NCBI GenBank assembly: GCA_021796895.1
Contig: JAKABN010000007.1
Span: forward strand, 1-33,770
Length of the DNA: 33,770 bases
DNA from: Thermoplasmata archaeon
Lineage (GTDB): Archaea; Thermoplasmatota; Thermoplasmata; Sysuiplasmatales; Sysuiplasmataceae
Direction of reading: 5' to 3'
The translations under genes were made by a program, and so were the position numbers. Below the pieces are notes generated by a model. The model saw nothing but the letters and a program-made list of their open reading frames with translations, ran no database searches and had not been told where the DNA came from. This document shows positions 1 through 8,902 of the stretch, piece after piece (within the stretch, counting starts at the first letter, position 1; the number at the start of each line of letters is the position of its first letter).

Positions 1-548
1 ATCTCCTCCCTGACCTCAGGATTGTCGTAATTCAGATCAGGCTGGTTGCTGTAGAACCTGTGCCAGTAATACTGCTTGGTCCGGGGCTCCCATGCCCAGT
101 TAGACAGTTCCGTATCCAAAAATATGACTCTGGCATTGCTGTACTCGGTACCGGTGTCGCTCCAGACAAACCAGTTCCTCTTCGGCGAGTCCCTGTCTGA
201 GATCGCTTCCCTGAACCATGGACTCTGATCGGAGCAATGGTTTAGCACCAGGTCGGCTATGATGCGTATTCCCTTCGAATGGGCCTCGCCGAGTAGATTC
301 CTGAAATCCTCCAGCGTGCCGTATTCCGGCTGAATTGAGTAGTAGTCAGATATGTCGTAACCGTCGTCTTTCATCGGCGATTTGTAGAACGGAAGGAGCC
401 ACAGGCAGTCCACTCCGAGATCGTGCAGGTAATCGAGCTTCATCCTGATGCCGTTGAAATCCCCTATCCCGTCACCGTTGGAATCGTAGAACGATTTCAC
501 CGGCATCTCATAGAATATAGCATCCCTGTACCACAGATTTTCAGTCAT
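1..548 (-). CDS. treS: Trehalose synthase / maltose alpha-glucosyltransferase, N-terminal part (runs off window)
   Basis: Interconverts trehalose and maltose by intramolecular transglucosylation; a cytoplasmic GH13 enzyme. Reading the minus strand from the ATG at 548 gives about 182 residues that begin MTENLWYRDAIFYEMPVKSF. Typical TreS N-terminal motifs follow: a DSNGDGIGDF-type segment, LDYLHDLGVDCLWLLPF, DDGYDIS, YGTLEDF and a conserved region I, LVLNHCSDQ. The rest lies beyond base 1, so the catalytic Asp and Glu and any C-terminal maltokinase (Pep2) fusion cannot be seen. It starts 5 nt after the glgE stop, so it is the third gene of a glgB-glgE-treS operon. In that setting TreS would supply maltose for phosphorylation and then GlgE. 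The family call is firm against oligo-1,6-glucosidase because of the motif set and the neighbours. Confidence 0.9.
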   Translation of the reverse strand, partial: MTENLWYRDAIFYEMPVKSFYDSNGDGIGDFNGIRMKLDYLHDLGVDCLWLLPFYKSPMKDDGYDISDYYSIQPEYGTLEDFRNLLGEAHSKGIRIIADLVLNHCSDQSPWFREAISDRDSPKRNWFVWSDTGTEYSNARVIFLDTELSNWAWEPRTKQYYWHRFYSNQPDLNYDNPEVREE

Positions 549-553
549 AATGA

Positions 554-2482
554 TCAAACGACCCTGAATACATGCGCCGACCCTTCGCCGGGCACCAGCC
601 TGACCTGGCTGGTGTCACCGTGCCAGGTGTGGACTTCGTCCGTAAGCAAATCCCTCATTCTGTAGCTTTCCGTGGAGGATATGCCCATCTCGGAAAGCGG
701 CACGCGCAGAAGCGCCTCGTGCGTCTCGAACGGATTCACGTTTGCAACGACCAGAACGGCGTTGTTTCCCGAAACGGACTTTCTGGTATAGCAAATCAGA
801 TTCGGATTGCCGACAGGATGAAAGCGAATGTTGCCGAACTCCTGGAGTGCCGCATTCTCCCTCCTGATTGTGTTGAGACGGGTTATGTACTTTTTTATGT
901 TTCCAGGCTTGTCCCAGTCCCTGATCCTGATTTCATACTTTTCGGAGTTCCTGTATTCCTCCCTGCCGGGCAGCGCCTCATTTTCGCACAGCTCGTAACC
1001 GCTGTAGATGCCCCACAGCGGTGAAAGGGTTGCAGCCAGCAGAGCCCTCATGATGAAGGCGTTTCTGCCTCCGGTCTGAAGGACAAAAGGCAGTATGTCC
1101 GGAGTATTCGTGAACAGCATGGGCCTGAAGAAATTTGAAATCTCAGGCCGGGATATTTCGTCGAAATACTGTTCAATCTCATAATTGAAATTTTTCCAGG
1201 TGAAATATGTGTAGGATTGCGAAAAACCGATCTTCGAAAGTTCGTACATGACCTTCGGCCGCGTGAATGCTTCCGACAGAAAGACCACGTCCGGATGATC
1301 CTTCCTCAGCTCTGCCATGACCCATTTCCAGAATGCGAAAGGCTTCGTATGGGGATTATCCACCCTGAAGATTTTTATTCCTGCGTCAATCCAGAAGTCG
1401 AAAATGCTCCTGAGTTCTTCCCAGAGTCCCTTCCAGTTTTCGTTCTCGAAATCAAGAGGGTAAATGTCGTAATATTTCTTCGGCGGATTCTCCGCATACC
1501 TGATCGAGCCGTCGGGCCTGTGGTAGAACCATTCGGGATGCTCCTTCACATAAGGATGATCGGGGGAGCATTGAAATGCGATGTCAAGGGCAACTTCAAT
1601 GTTCATGGATTTGGCCTTCAGGATCAGATGCCTGAAGTCCTCCATTGTTCCAAGCTCACTGTGTATCGATTTGTGCCCGCCATCCTCATTTCCAATCGCC
1701 CACGGACTGCCCGGGTCCCCGGGCCCGGGAGAATCACCGCCGTCTCTTCCGCGCCTGCCTGTCCTGCCGATGGGATGAACAGGAGGGAGATAGATGACAT
1801 CGAAGCCCATGGCGGCAATGTCCGCGAGCCGTCTTTCGGAGTTGGCAAACGTGCCGGATGTACCCTGCATGGATCCCTGCGATCTCGGGAAGAATTCGTA
1901 CCAGCTGGCAAAACCGGCGATTGCCCTGTCGACATATATTTCTAGCTCCTGCTCCAGACGGGTGACATTCCTTTCCTGGTATGATTTTGCAAGGGGGAGG
2001 ACGGATGGACTGCCAGCAAACAGCACCGCATCTCTGCCAGTGAGCTTCTCCAGTTTGACGGCTGCATCCAGCAGTGACTGACCGCCGTTCCCTGCATTGG
2101 CTGACATCGCGCGCAGCATCATGGCGCCAGTCCTGACGTCCGCGGAAATATCCTCTCCGGCGGAATGCCATCTGTTCAGTCTGTCCAGCCATGTGGAATA
2201 TCTGTCTGGCCATGCCTCAATGGTGAACTGGAACATGCCGTTGGAGTCCACTGTGAAATGCCCGCTCCATCTGTCGTTGTCCCCCTGCATCATCGGTGCT
2301 CTCTTCCATGCACCGCGTCCCTTTCTCCTGTAGAGCACATCGGCGGAAAGGATGTCTGTGCCGTGGGAAAATATGTCTGCACCGACAATGACGGTGTCGC
2401 CCACCCTGCGCCTGGCCGGATACCTGCCGCAGTCAATCTCCGGTTCCACGTTTTCTATCACAACAGCTCTGTTTTCAGACAT
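554..2482 (-). CDS. glgE: Alpha-1,4-glucan:maltose-1-phosphate maltosyltransferase
   Basis: GlgE transfers maltosyl units from maltose-1-phosphate to the non-reducing ends of alpha-1,4-glucans, releasing phosphate. The 642 residues match the usual GlgE length. An N-terminal beta-sandwich (about 1-110) is followed by a helical insert and the GH13_3 catalytic barrel. Diagnostic motifs are YLPPVHPIGRTGRRGR near 231-246, the nucleophile region FRVDNPHTKP (Asp375) and the acid/base region FLSEAFTRP (Glu404). The ATG lies 12 nt after the glgB stop, and treS follows 5 nt after its own stop. Together the genes make branched alpha-glucan from trehalose. Maltokinase is missing from the visible part and may lie off the left edge. 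GlgE is known mainly from actinobacteria and some other bacteria, so its presence in a probable archaeon suggests transfer. Confidence 0.95.
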   Translation of the reverse strand: MSENRAVVIENVEPEIDCGRYPARRRVGDTVIVGADIFSHGTDILSADVLYRRKGRGAWKRAPMMQGDNDRWSGHFTVDSNGMFQFTIEAWPDRYSTWLDRLNRWHSAGEDISADVRTGAMMLRAMSANAGNGGQSLLDAAVKLEKLTGRDAVLFAGSPSVLPLAKSYQERNVTRLEQELEIYVDRAIAGFASWYEFFPRSQGSMQGTSGTFANSERRLADIAAMGFDVIYLPPVHPIGRTGRRGRDGGDSPGPGDPGSPWAIGNEDGGHKSIHSELGTMEDFRHLILKAKSMNIEVALDIAFQCSPDHPYVKEHPEWFYHRPDGSIRYAENPPKKYYDIYPLDFENENWKGLWEELRSIFDFWIDAGIKIFRVDNPHTKPFAFWKWVMAELRKDHPDVVFLSEAFTRPKVMYELSKIGFSQSYTYFTWKNFNYEIEQYFDEISRPEISNFFRPMLFTNTPDILPFVLQTGGRNAFIMRALLAATLSPLWGIYSGYELCENEALPGREEYRNSEKYEIRIRDWDKPGNIKKYITRLNTIRRENAALQEFGNIRFHPVGNPNLICYTRKSVSGNNAVLVVANVNPFETHEALLRVPLSEMGISSTESYRMRDLLTDEVHTWHGDTSQVRLVPGEGSAHVFRVV

Positions 2483-2494
2483 GGCATCATCAAC

Positions 2495-4678
2495 TCATGA
2501 ACTTTCCAGCACCAGCACGCCAAGCGGAGGCAGCGTCAGGGACAGCGACTGCGGCCGTCCGTGCCATGGGGCTTCTGCGGAAACCAGCTGACCGGGGTTA
2601 CCGACGCCGCTGCCTCCGTAGCAAAGCGCGTCGGAATTGAGCAGTTCCCTGTATTTACCCTTCCAGGGGACACCAATCAGATAACTATGGCGCGGAACGG
2701 GTGTCATGTTGAATACAAAAAGGAGGCTGTTCTTCCTGTCCTCCGCATGGCGGATGAAACTTATCACGCTGTTGTCCGCATCACCGAAATCTATCCACTC
2801 GAATCCGGAAGGCTCGGTATCCAGTGAATGCAGCTGCCTGTGCGTGGAGTAGAGAGCATTCAGGTCGCGGACAAAAAGGAGGAGTTTTCCATGCATGTCA
2901 TGATCGAGAAGATTCCAGTCCAGGCCAGATTCCTCATTCCATTCGTTCCACTGGCCGAATTCATCACCCATAAAGAGCAGCTTTTTTCCGGGGCTGCCGA
3001 ACATGTAAGCATAGCACAGCCTGAGATTGGCAAACTTCTGCCACCTGTCGCCGGGCATCTTTCCTATCATTGAAGATTTTCCGTGAACGACCTCGTCGTG
3101 CGAAAACGGAAGAATGAATCTCTCGCTGAACGCATACCATATCGAAAATGAGAGATTATTCTGGTGATATTTTCTGTGCGCAGGATCCTTGCCGAAGTAC
3201 TCGAGCGTGTCGTGCATCCATCCCATGTTCCACTTGAAATCAAATCCCAGGCCGCCGGATTCGACAGACTCGGTAACGCCGTGCCAGGCGGTCGACTCCT
3301 CCGCCACGGTAAAGACGCCGGGAAATTTTTCATGCACAATGCTGTTGAGCTTTCTCAGAAAATCCATCGCTTCGATGTTTTCCCTGCCGCCGTATCTGTT
3401 GGGCAGCCATTCCCCCTTTTTCCTTGAATAGTCGAGATAGAGCATCGACGAGACAGCGTCGATTCTGATGCCGTCCGCATGATATCTCTCCAGCCAGAAC
3501 AGCGCGCAGGAAACGAGAAAATTTCTGACTTCATTACGTCCGTAGTTGAAAATGTTTGTTCCCCAGTCAGGATGCCTTCCCATTCTCGGATCCTCGTGAT
3601 CAAAGAGATGTGTGCCGTCAAACATCGACAGCCCGTGATCGTCGTCGGGAAAATGGGCAGGCACCCAGTCCAGTATGACACCGATGCCGTTCCTGTGGCA
3701 TTCATCTATGAACCACATGAGATCTTCGGGACTCCCGTTTCTGGCGGTGGGTGAGTAGTGACTGACGACCTGATAACCCCAGGAGGCATCCAGCGGATGC
3801 TCCATGACAGGCAGAAGTTCGATGTGTGTGAATCCGAGATGTTTCACGTGCCCGATGATGTCCTTTCCAATCTCCCTGCAGCTGAAAAATGAGCCGTCCT
3901 GCTTTCTCTTCCATGATGAGAAATGAAGCTCATAGATGGAGAGAGGTGCAGAGCGGATGCTCGCCGTACTTCTTGCGGAGAGCCATTCCTGATCGCTCCA
4001 GGTATAAGCCGGCTCAGACACCACCGAACCCGTCCGCGGCCTGAGTTCTGTCCTGAAGGCATACGGATCTGCCTTTATCCGCACCATGCCGTCTATTGCC
4101 GATTTCACCGCAAATTTGTATATCTCGCCGGCCGCTATTCCTGGAACGAATAGCTCCCAGATACCGGAAAGACGGATGTTGGTCATCGGATGCATGCCGA
4201 CATGCCAGTGATTGAAATTACCGACGACAGAAACGGCAGCTGCGTTAGGAGCCCAGACAGCAAAACGGACGCCGGGCACGCCGTTTCTTTCGCGCAAGTG
4301 GGCGCCAAGCGATTCATGACTGGACAGAAGTTCACCCTTCTTGAACAGATATATATCGAAATCCGTCAGTTCCGGCTGGAAGGAGTAAGGGTCGTGCCGC
4401 CTGTGCGTGTAGCCCGATGCATCCACAAAGCAAACGACAAAACCGGAAGCAGGAACATCTCTCTTTACATCCGCACTGAAGAAGCCGCTGACGCTGTCTC
4501 TCTGCAAATCAGTTAGTCTTGAGCCGCCGTCAAGCTCGAGCCATGCCTCAACAGCAAGCGGAAGAAAGCATATCACATGATGGGCGCCTCCCTTCGAATC
4601 GTGAACGCCGAGAACGTCCATTGGAACGCATTCCTCAAAGTCCGCTATTTTCTGAAAGTCCGACTTGGCCACATCCAA
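2495..4678 (-). CDS. glgB: 1,4-alpha-glucan branching enzyme (GH13, bacterial type)
   Basis: Forms alpha-1,6 branches in glycogen-like glucan. The 727 residues resemble bacterial GH13 GlgB along the full length. An N1 domain starts near DVLGVH, a CBM48 domain contains FAVWAPNAAAVSVVGNFNHW, and the GH13 barrel carries LDWVPAHFP, the nucleophile region GIRIDAVSSMLY, the acid/base VAEEST and FSHDEVVHGK. The C-terminus ends in the usual SLTLPPLGVLVL strand. The first codon is TTG at 4678 (or GTG at 4672). An ATG at 4621 has a better ribosome site (TGAGGA), but it would cut off the conserved start of the N1 domain, so the longer form is preferred. It is the first gene of the glgB-glgE-treS operon. 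Most archaea with branching enzyme have the unrelated GH57 type, so this copy looks acquired. Confidence 0.95.
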   Translation of the reverse strand: MDVAKSDFQKIADFEECVPMDVLGVHDSKGGAHHVICFLPLAVEAWLELDGGSRLTDLQRDSVSGFFSADVKRDVPASGFVVCFVDASGYTHRRHDPYSFQPELTDFDIYLFKKGELLSSHESLGAHLRERNGVPGVRFAVWAPNAAAVSVVGNFNHWHVGMHPMTNIRLSGIWELFVPGIAAGEIYKFAVKSAIDGMVRIKADPYAFRTELRPRTGSVVSEPAYTWSDQEWLSARSTASIRSAPLSIYELHFSSWKRKQDGSFFSCREIGKDIIGHVKHLGFTHIELLPVMEHPLDASWGYQVVSHYSPTARNGSPEDLMWFIDECHRNGIGVILDWVPAHFPDDDHGLSMFDGTHLFDHEDPRMGRHPDWGTNIFNYGRNEVRNFLVSCALFWLERYHADGIRIDAVSSMLYLDYSRKKGEWLPNRYGGRENIEAMDFLRKLNSIVHEKFPGVFTVAEESTAWHGVTESVESGGLGFDFKWNMGWMHDTLEYFGKDPAHRKYHQNNLSFSIWYAFSERFILPFSHDEVVHGKSSMIGKMPGDRWQKFANLRLCYAYMFGSPGKKLLFMGDEFGQWNEWNEESGLDWNLLDHDMHGKLLLFVRDLNALYSTHRQLHSLDTEPSGFEWIDFGDADNSVISFIRHAEDRKNSLLFVFNMTPVPRHSYLIGVPWKGKYRELLNSDALCYGGSGVGNPGQLVSAEAPWHGRPQSLSLTLPPLGVLVLESS

Positions 4679-4699
4679 TCACTTCATCGATTTGTCTCT

Positions 4700-4731
4700 C
4701 CGGGCAGCAGGCAGACTCGGCCCTTGCCCGG
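4700..4731 (-). repeat. Hairpin in the glgB leader
   Basis: CCGGGCA (4700-4706) and TGCCCGG (4725-4731) are perfect 7-base inverted arms around an 18-base loop, 21 bases upstream of the glgB TTG codon. In the glgB mRNA it could fold as a leader hairpin. No function is shown by the sequence. Confidence 0.35.
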
Positions 4732-4942
4732 TACAGCTCAGTTCAGAGCGTGGTTGCCCAATATTCTCTCTGGAAAGTTCATCAACAAAACACTAACCTT
4801 AAACCTGACGGAACGATTCGACTATCCGGCAGTCTATGAACTTGCTCTGGAGGCTGCCACCGGATATCAATCATGCACATTGGCCAGCGTTTCGAGAGTG
4901 ATGTCCGGGAGCGTCAGGAATTAACTTCGAAAGCTCAAAAGG

Positions 4943-4951
4943 TTAAAATAA
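4943..4951 (+). promoter_or_regulatory. TATA-like box of the kdp operon
   Basis: TTAAAATAA preceded by AAAAGG, a purine-rich BRE-like context. Transcription would start about 25 bases downstream, near 4973-4977, giving a leader of roughly 30 nt with GAGGG before the kdpA ATG. Confidence 0.45.
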
Positions 4952-4955
4952 TGCT

Positions 4956-4971
4956 TGTCTATCGACGGACA
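4956..4971. promoter_or_regulatory. Candidate operator between TATA box and start site of kdpA
   Basis: TGTCTATCGACGGACA is an interrupted palindrome, TGTC-nn-TCGA-nn-GACA, with 12 of 16 bases symmetric. It lies between the TATA-like box and the predicted transcription start, where many archaeal repressors bind. No KdpD/KdpE genes are present in the window, so a different K+-responsive regulator is implied if the site is real. Confidence 0.35.
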
Positions 4972-5006
4972 GTAAGAGTTGAATATGCGAGGGTCGACCA
5001 GAATAA

Positions 5007-6683
5007 ATGATCGGTCTTATTCAGTCGGTAGTACTCGTCTCAGTGCTATCTGCAGGGCTATTGCTCGCCCGGATGCTGGCGCCATATATTGCTAATGTGT
5101 ATTCTTATGAATCCCGGGGGCGTCAGGATCGCCTCTTCCTTCCCATCGAGACGGCCATTTACCGCCTCTGCGGCATAAAACAGGACCGCGTCATGGAATG
5201 GAAGGAATATTTCACTGCGATGATCGTGCTCAACGGATTGATGGCGCTCATTTCATTCATAGTGCTCATATTCCAGAACAGCCTGCCTCTGGATCCTCAG
5301 GGTTTTCCGGGAGTGCGGTGGGATCTTGCGCTCAACACAGCGATGTCTATTTCCTCGAATACGAATCTTCAGCATTATGCCGGAGAGAACACCCTTTCCT
5401 ATCTGAGCCAGATGGTCGCAATCCAGTTCCTTCAGTTTACTTCGGCCGCCACAGGACTTGCCGTGGCGATCGCCGTGATACGGGGCTTCGCCGGAAAGGC
5501 GAGGGGCAAACAGGGACTTGGCAACTTCTATGTTGATTTCGTCAGATCGCTTACAAGGATCCTGCTTCCTCTGTCTTTTGTCGCAGCTCTCGTGTTTGTA
5601 TATCTGGGCGTTCCGCAGTCGCTGAACGGATATACTCCTGTGACAACAATACAGGGTGCGCAGCAGCTCATCAAGATTGGCCCCGTAGCCTCTCTTGTCT
5701 CAATCATGCAGCTGGGAACCAACGGCGGAGGTTACTACGGAGCCAATTCGGCATATCCCTTCCAGAATCCCAGCCAGGCTTCGGACCTGCTGGAAATGAT
5801 TCTCATGCTGCTCATTCCTACGGCCATGCCGTTTGTCTATGGCGAGATGCTCGGAAAGAAGAGCAGGAAGGAGGGCATCAGCATACTGGTGGCCGCATAT
5901 GCGCTCTTCATGGTGGATCTGGCAATAGCGCTCTATCCGTCGACCGCCATCGGTCCTGGAATGGAGGTGAGATTCGGTGGTTTCGCACCCGTGTTTTGGA
6001 CAGTGACCACCACAGCCGTGACGACAGGCTCAGTCAACGCGGCGCTGTCTGCGTTGAATCCTCTTGTCATAGTCTCGGCATTCATGGGCATGCTGATACA
6101 GGCCACACCGGGAGGCATCGGTGTTGGACTGGTGTACATGCTGATGTATGTGCTCATAACAGTTTTCATCGTGGGGCTCATGTCAGGGAGGACGCCGGAA
6201 TATCTGGGCATGAAAATCGGGGTGAGAGACATTAAACTTGCCGTGTTCGGTTTTCTCATTCATCCGTTCATTGTGCTTGTGCCGACATTCATGGCCTATG
6301 CGACGCGGGCCACAAGCGCGATAGGGCTCGGCACCGGCTCCATATCGTTCACGGAAGTGCTCTATGAATTCACGTCGGCGGCGGCAAACAACGGGTCCGA
6401 TTTTCTGGGCAGCGCCGCCAACACAGTTTTCTTCAATGTGTCGACTGCAATCGTAATGTGGACGGGACGATTTGTGCCTATCGCCGTAATGCTTGCAATT
6501 GCCGGCTCCATGTATTCGAGAGACAGGGGCCCGACAAACGGCGCCGGCCTAAAGACGGACAGTCTCACATTCGCTCTCGTCCTTTTTGCCACGATACTGA
6601 TTGTTGTCGTACTCACATTTTTCCCGTTCCTGGCGCTTGGACCGCTGCTCGAATTTCTGAGGGGGCATGTGAACGGATTCTGA
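5007..6683 (+). CDS. kdpA: K+-transporting ATPase, potassium-binding/translocating subunit KdpA
   Basis: Membrane channel-like subunit of the high-affinity KdpFABC potassium pump, a member of the superfamily of K+ transporters. The 558 residues match the family length and are hydrophobic throughout, fitting about ten membrane helices. The four selectivity-filter segments are visible: SSNTNLQHYAGE, GTNGGGYYGANSAYPFQNP, TTAVTTGSVNAA and TSAAANNGSDF. The ATG at 5007 follows a TATA box and candidate operator. kdpB starts 25 nt downstream and kdpC overlaps that region closely, so the three form one operon. No kdpF peptide and no kdpDE sensor pair were found. Expression is therefore probably controlled by another factor, as is common outside bacteria. 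Confidence 0.97.
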   Translation: MIGLIQSVVLVSVLSAGLLLARMLAPYIANVYSYESRGRQDRLFLPIETAIYRLCGIKQDRVMEWKEYFTAMIVLNGLMALISFIVLIFQNSLPLDPQGFPGVRWDLALNTAMSISSNTNLQHYAGENTLSYLSQMVAIQFLQFTSAATGLAVAIAVIRGFAGKARGKQGLGNFYVDFVRSLTRILLPLSFVAALVFVYLGVPQSLNGYTPVTTIQGAQQLIKIGPVASLVSIMQLGTNGGGYYGANSAYPFQNPSQASDLLEMILMLLIPTAMPFVYGEMLGKKSRKEGISILVAAYALFMVDLAIALYPSTAIGPGMEVRFGGFAPVFWTVTTTAVTTGSVNAALSALNPLVIVSAFMGMLIQATPGGIGVGLVYMLMYVLITVFIVGLMSGRTPEYLGMKIGVRDIKLAVFGFLIHPFIVLVPTFMAYATRATSAIGLGTGSISFTEVLYEFTSAAANNGSDFLGSAANTVFFNVSTAIVMWTGRFVPIAVMLAIAGSMYSRDRGPTNGAGLKTDSLTFALVLFATILIVVVLTFFPFLALGPLLEFLRGHVNGF

Positions 6684-6708
6684 CGTCAAGGCAAGGACAG
6701 ACGGAGAC

Positions 6709-8877
6709 ATGGATCCTGAAACACGGGGACAGGGGGAGATGGAAGACGAAGAGAGGTGGCAGCTCTCGACGGTTCTCAGGGACTCTGTACTGCGCCTGAA
6801 TCCGGTAAGACTCATATCGAATCCGGTCATGTTCGTCGTTGAGCTGACATTTTTTATCGTCGCTGTAATGGCGACGTTTCCGGGTGCGTTTTATCCGGTC
6901 GCGCATGCGAGCGAGCAGACGTTCTACGCTGAAGTGGCCTTCCTGCTTTTCCTCACTGTCTGGTTCAGCACGCTCTCAGATGCGCTTGCCGAAGCACAGG
7001 CAGGGAATACGGCGAAGAGCCTTCGCAAACTGGAAAGCACTGTAATGGCAAAGAAGATTGTCGCGGGGCAGAAGGGAAAAGGAGGAACTGCCGCCGAAAC
7101 AGTTGTGCTCACGCCATCAACAGAGTTGTGCAAAGGGGATATCGTTATCATCGAGAAAAATGACGTTGTGCCGACAGATGCGGAAGTCATCGAGGGCATC
7201 GCAATGATTGACGAGTCTCTCCTGACGGGAGAATCGGCTGCCGTAAGAAAGGCATCAGGCGATACGCTAATCGGAGGATCGAAGGTCGTGAGCGATGTCC
7301 TGAAAGCACGCATCACGGTGAATCCCGAAGAGAGTTTCATCAACCAGATGATAAAACTGGTGGAATCTTCCAAGAGGCCGAAAACGCCAAATGAGCAGGC
7401 TCTCACCATCATGCTCATCGGCCTCACCGCTATATTCACAATCATAGTGCTGTCACTGCTCGGCCTCTCGATTGAGCTGGGACTCGGAGTCGATCTTTCG
7501 GTTCTGATAGCGCTCTATGTTTGCCTTCTGCCGACCACAATAGGAGCGCTGCTTCCAGCCATCGGCATTTCAGGCATTTCGAGACTCTATGCAAGGAAGA
7601 TCGTCGCAAAGTCCGGCAGAGCGATAGAGACTGCCGGAGACGTGGATACAATTATGCTTGACAAGACCGGCACCATCACGGTTGGCAACAGAAGGGCCGT
7701 TCAGTTCATACCCTTCGAGGGACACACGGAAAGGGAGCTGGCCGAGGCGTCGTTTCTGGCATCATGGGGAGACGATACGCCGGAGGGGAGGAGCATCATC
7801 GACCTGGCATACCAGATGGGATTCTTACCACATGAAGTCAGATCGCTTTCAGGTTTGAGTTACTATGAGTTTTCTGCAGTGTCGCGGACGAGCGGCACGC
7901 ACATGAGCGAAGGTTCACAGTCATTCCATCCAAAAAGCGGCAAGATACTCGAACAGAGGGGAAGACCGAAACGAAAGTTTCTGGATGCGGAGAAGCCGGA
8001 TCTGAAGATAGACGACACTGATATTATCAAGGGGGCGCCGGATGCGATGAAAGCCGGCATGAACAGCATACCCGCGGAATTTGATTCCATAACGAATTCT
8101 GTGTCGTCCGCAGGGGACACGGCCATAGCCGTCGCGAGAAACAGGGAAGCTCTGGGCATCATAAGGCTGAAAGATGTGCTGAAGACGGGTATGAGGGAGA
8201 GGATAAACGCGCTGAAGTCGATGTCCATAAAGCCAATAATGATCACGGGAGATCACCCTGTCACCGCCAAGAGCATTGCCCGCGAGGTCGGCATAGATGA
8301 TTTCGTGCCTCAGGCCAAGCCCGAGGACAAGTATCGCAAAGTGATTGAAGAGCGGGATCAGCACAGGATAGTGGCCATGATTGGTGACGGTTCAAACGAT
8401 GCACCGGCGCTGGCAATAGCGGATGTGGGCCTTGCCATGAACTCAGGAACGGCTGCGGCAAAGGAGGCCGCCAACATGGTTGATCTGGAGTCGGACCCTT
8501 CAAAGATCATCGATGCCGTGATGGTCGGCAAACAGCTGCTGATGACGCGCGGTGCTGTGACCACATTCAGCATAGCAAATGATGTGGCCAAGTATTTTGC
8601 AATAGTGCCGGTCATGTTCGCAACGATACCGGCCCTGCATGCGCTGAATATACTGAATCTTGGCGTTCACACCGCTGTGCTTTCCGCACTCATATTCAAC
8701 GCTATCGTCATTCCTCTGCTGATACCGCTGGCCATGAGGGGCGTTTCATTCAGGCCCGCAAGCGCCATGTCCCTCTTCCTGAAGAACGCCGTCACTTACG
8801 GTATAGGCGGTGTTTTCATTCCGTTTGCGGGCATCAAACTGATAGACATCGCGCTTGGACTGATAATTGGAAGGTGA
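6709..8877 (+). CDS. kdpB: K+-transporting P-type ATPase, subunit KdpB
   Basis: Catalytic ATP-hydrolysing subunit of the Kdp pump. The 722 residues carry the P-type motifs: LLTGES in the actuator domain (its Ser is the known inhibitory phosphorylation site in E. coli KdpB), CLLPTTIGALLPAIG in the membrane, the phosphorylated Asp in MLDKTGTIT, ITGDHPVTAK and GDGSNDAPALA, then ANMVDLESDPSKI and the conserved C-terminal helices. It is about 35-40 residues longer than most KdpB. The extra length is an insertion in the nucleotide-binding domain at about residues 397-438, between SRTSG and IIKGAPDAM. The ATG at 6709 has GGAG a few bases upstream. A second in-frame ATG 30 nt on also follows a purine run, so the start could be ten codons later. 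Confidence 0.97.
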   Translation: MDPETRGQGEMEDEERWQLSTVLRDSVLRLNPVRLISNPVMFVVELTFFIVAVMATFPGAFYPVAHASEQTFYAEVAFLLFLTVWFSTLSDALAEAQAGNTAKSLRKLESTVMAKKIVAGQKGKGGTAAETVVLTPSTELCKGDIVIIEKNDVVPTDAEVIEGIAMIDESLLTGESAAVRKASGDTLIGGSKVVSDVLKARITVNPEESFINQMIKLVESSKRPKTPNEQALTIMLIGLTAIFTIIVLSLLGLSIELGLGVDLSVLIALYVCLLPTTIGALLPAIGISGISRLYARKIVAKSGRAIETAGDVDTIMLDKTGTITVGNRRAVQFIPFEGHTERELAEASFLASWGDDTPEGRSIIDLAYQMGFLPHEVRSLSGLSYYEFSAVSRTSGTHMSEGSQSFHPKSGKILEQRGRPKRKFLDAEKPDLKIDDTDIIKGAPDAMKAGMNSIPAEFDSITNSVSSAGDTAIAVARNREALGIIRLKDVLKTGMRERINALKSMSIKPIMITGDHPVTAKSIAREVGIDDFVPQAKPEDKYRKVIEERDQHRIVAMIGDGSNDAPALAIADVGLAMNSGTAAAKEAANMVDLESDPSKIIDAVMVGKQLLMTRGAVTTFSIANDVAKYFAIVPVMFATIPALHALNILNLGVHTAVLSALIFNAIVIPLLIPLAMRGVSFRPASAMSLFLKNAVTYGIGGVFIPFAGIKLIDIALGLIIGR

Positions 8878-8902
8878 AATGATTGAAGGAGGATTTGAGA
8901 CT

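Larger units (their letters stand above)
4679..5006. other. Divergent intergenic region between glgB and kdpA
   Basis: This 328-base stretch without a convincing gene separates the minus-strand glucan operon from the plus-strand kdp operon. The plus-strand ORFs overlapping it have no recognisable protein features and are treated as shadows. It holds a hairpin close to glgB, a TATA-like box and a candidate operator next to kdpA. No tRNA-like T-arm was found. An A/T-rich AATATT near 4759 could serve the glgB promoter, but this is weak. Confidence 0.6.

Noticed and set aside
1794-2500. Several open plus-strand frames opposite glgE and glgB
   Set aside because: They overlap well-supported enzyme genes in full and show no family motifs; they are shadows caused by the codon usage of the real genes.
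4790-4835. Sequence resembling a tRNA T-arm (AACGATTCGACT)
   Set aside because: No acceptor, D-arm or anticodon stem can be built around it.
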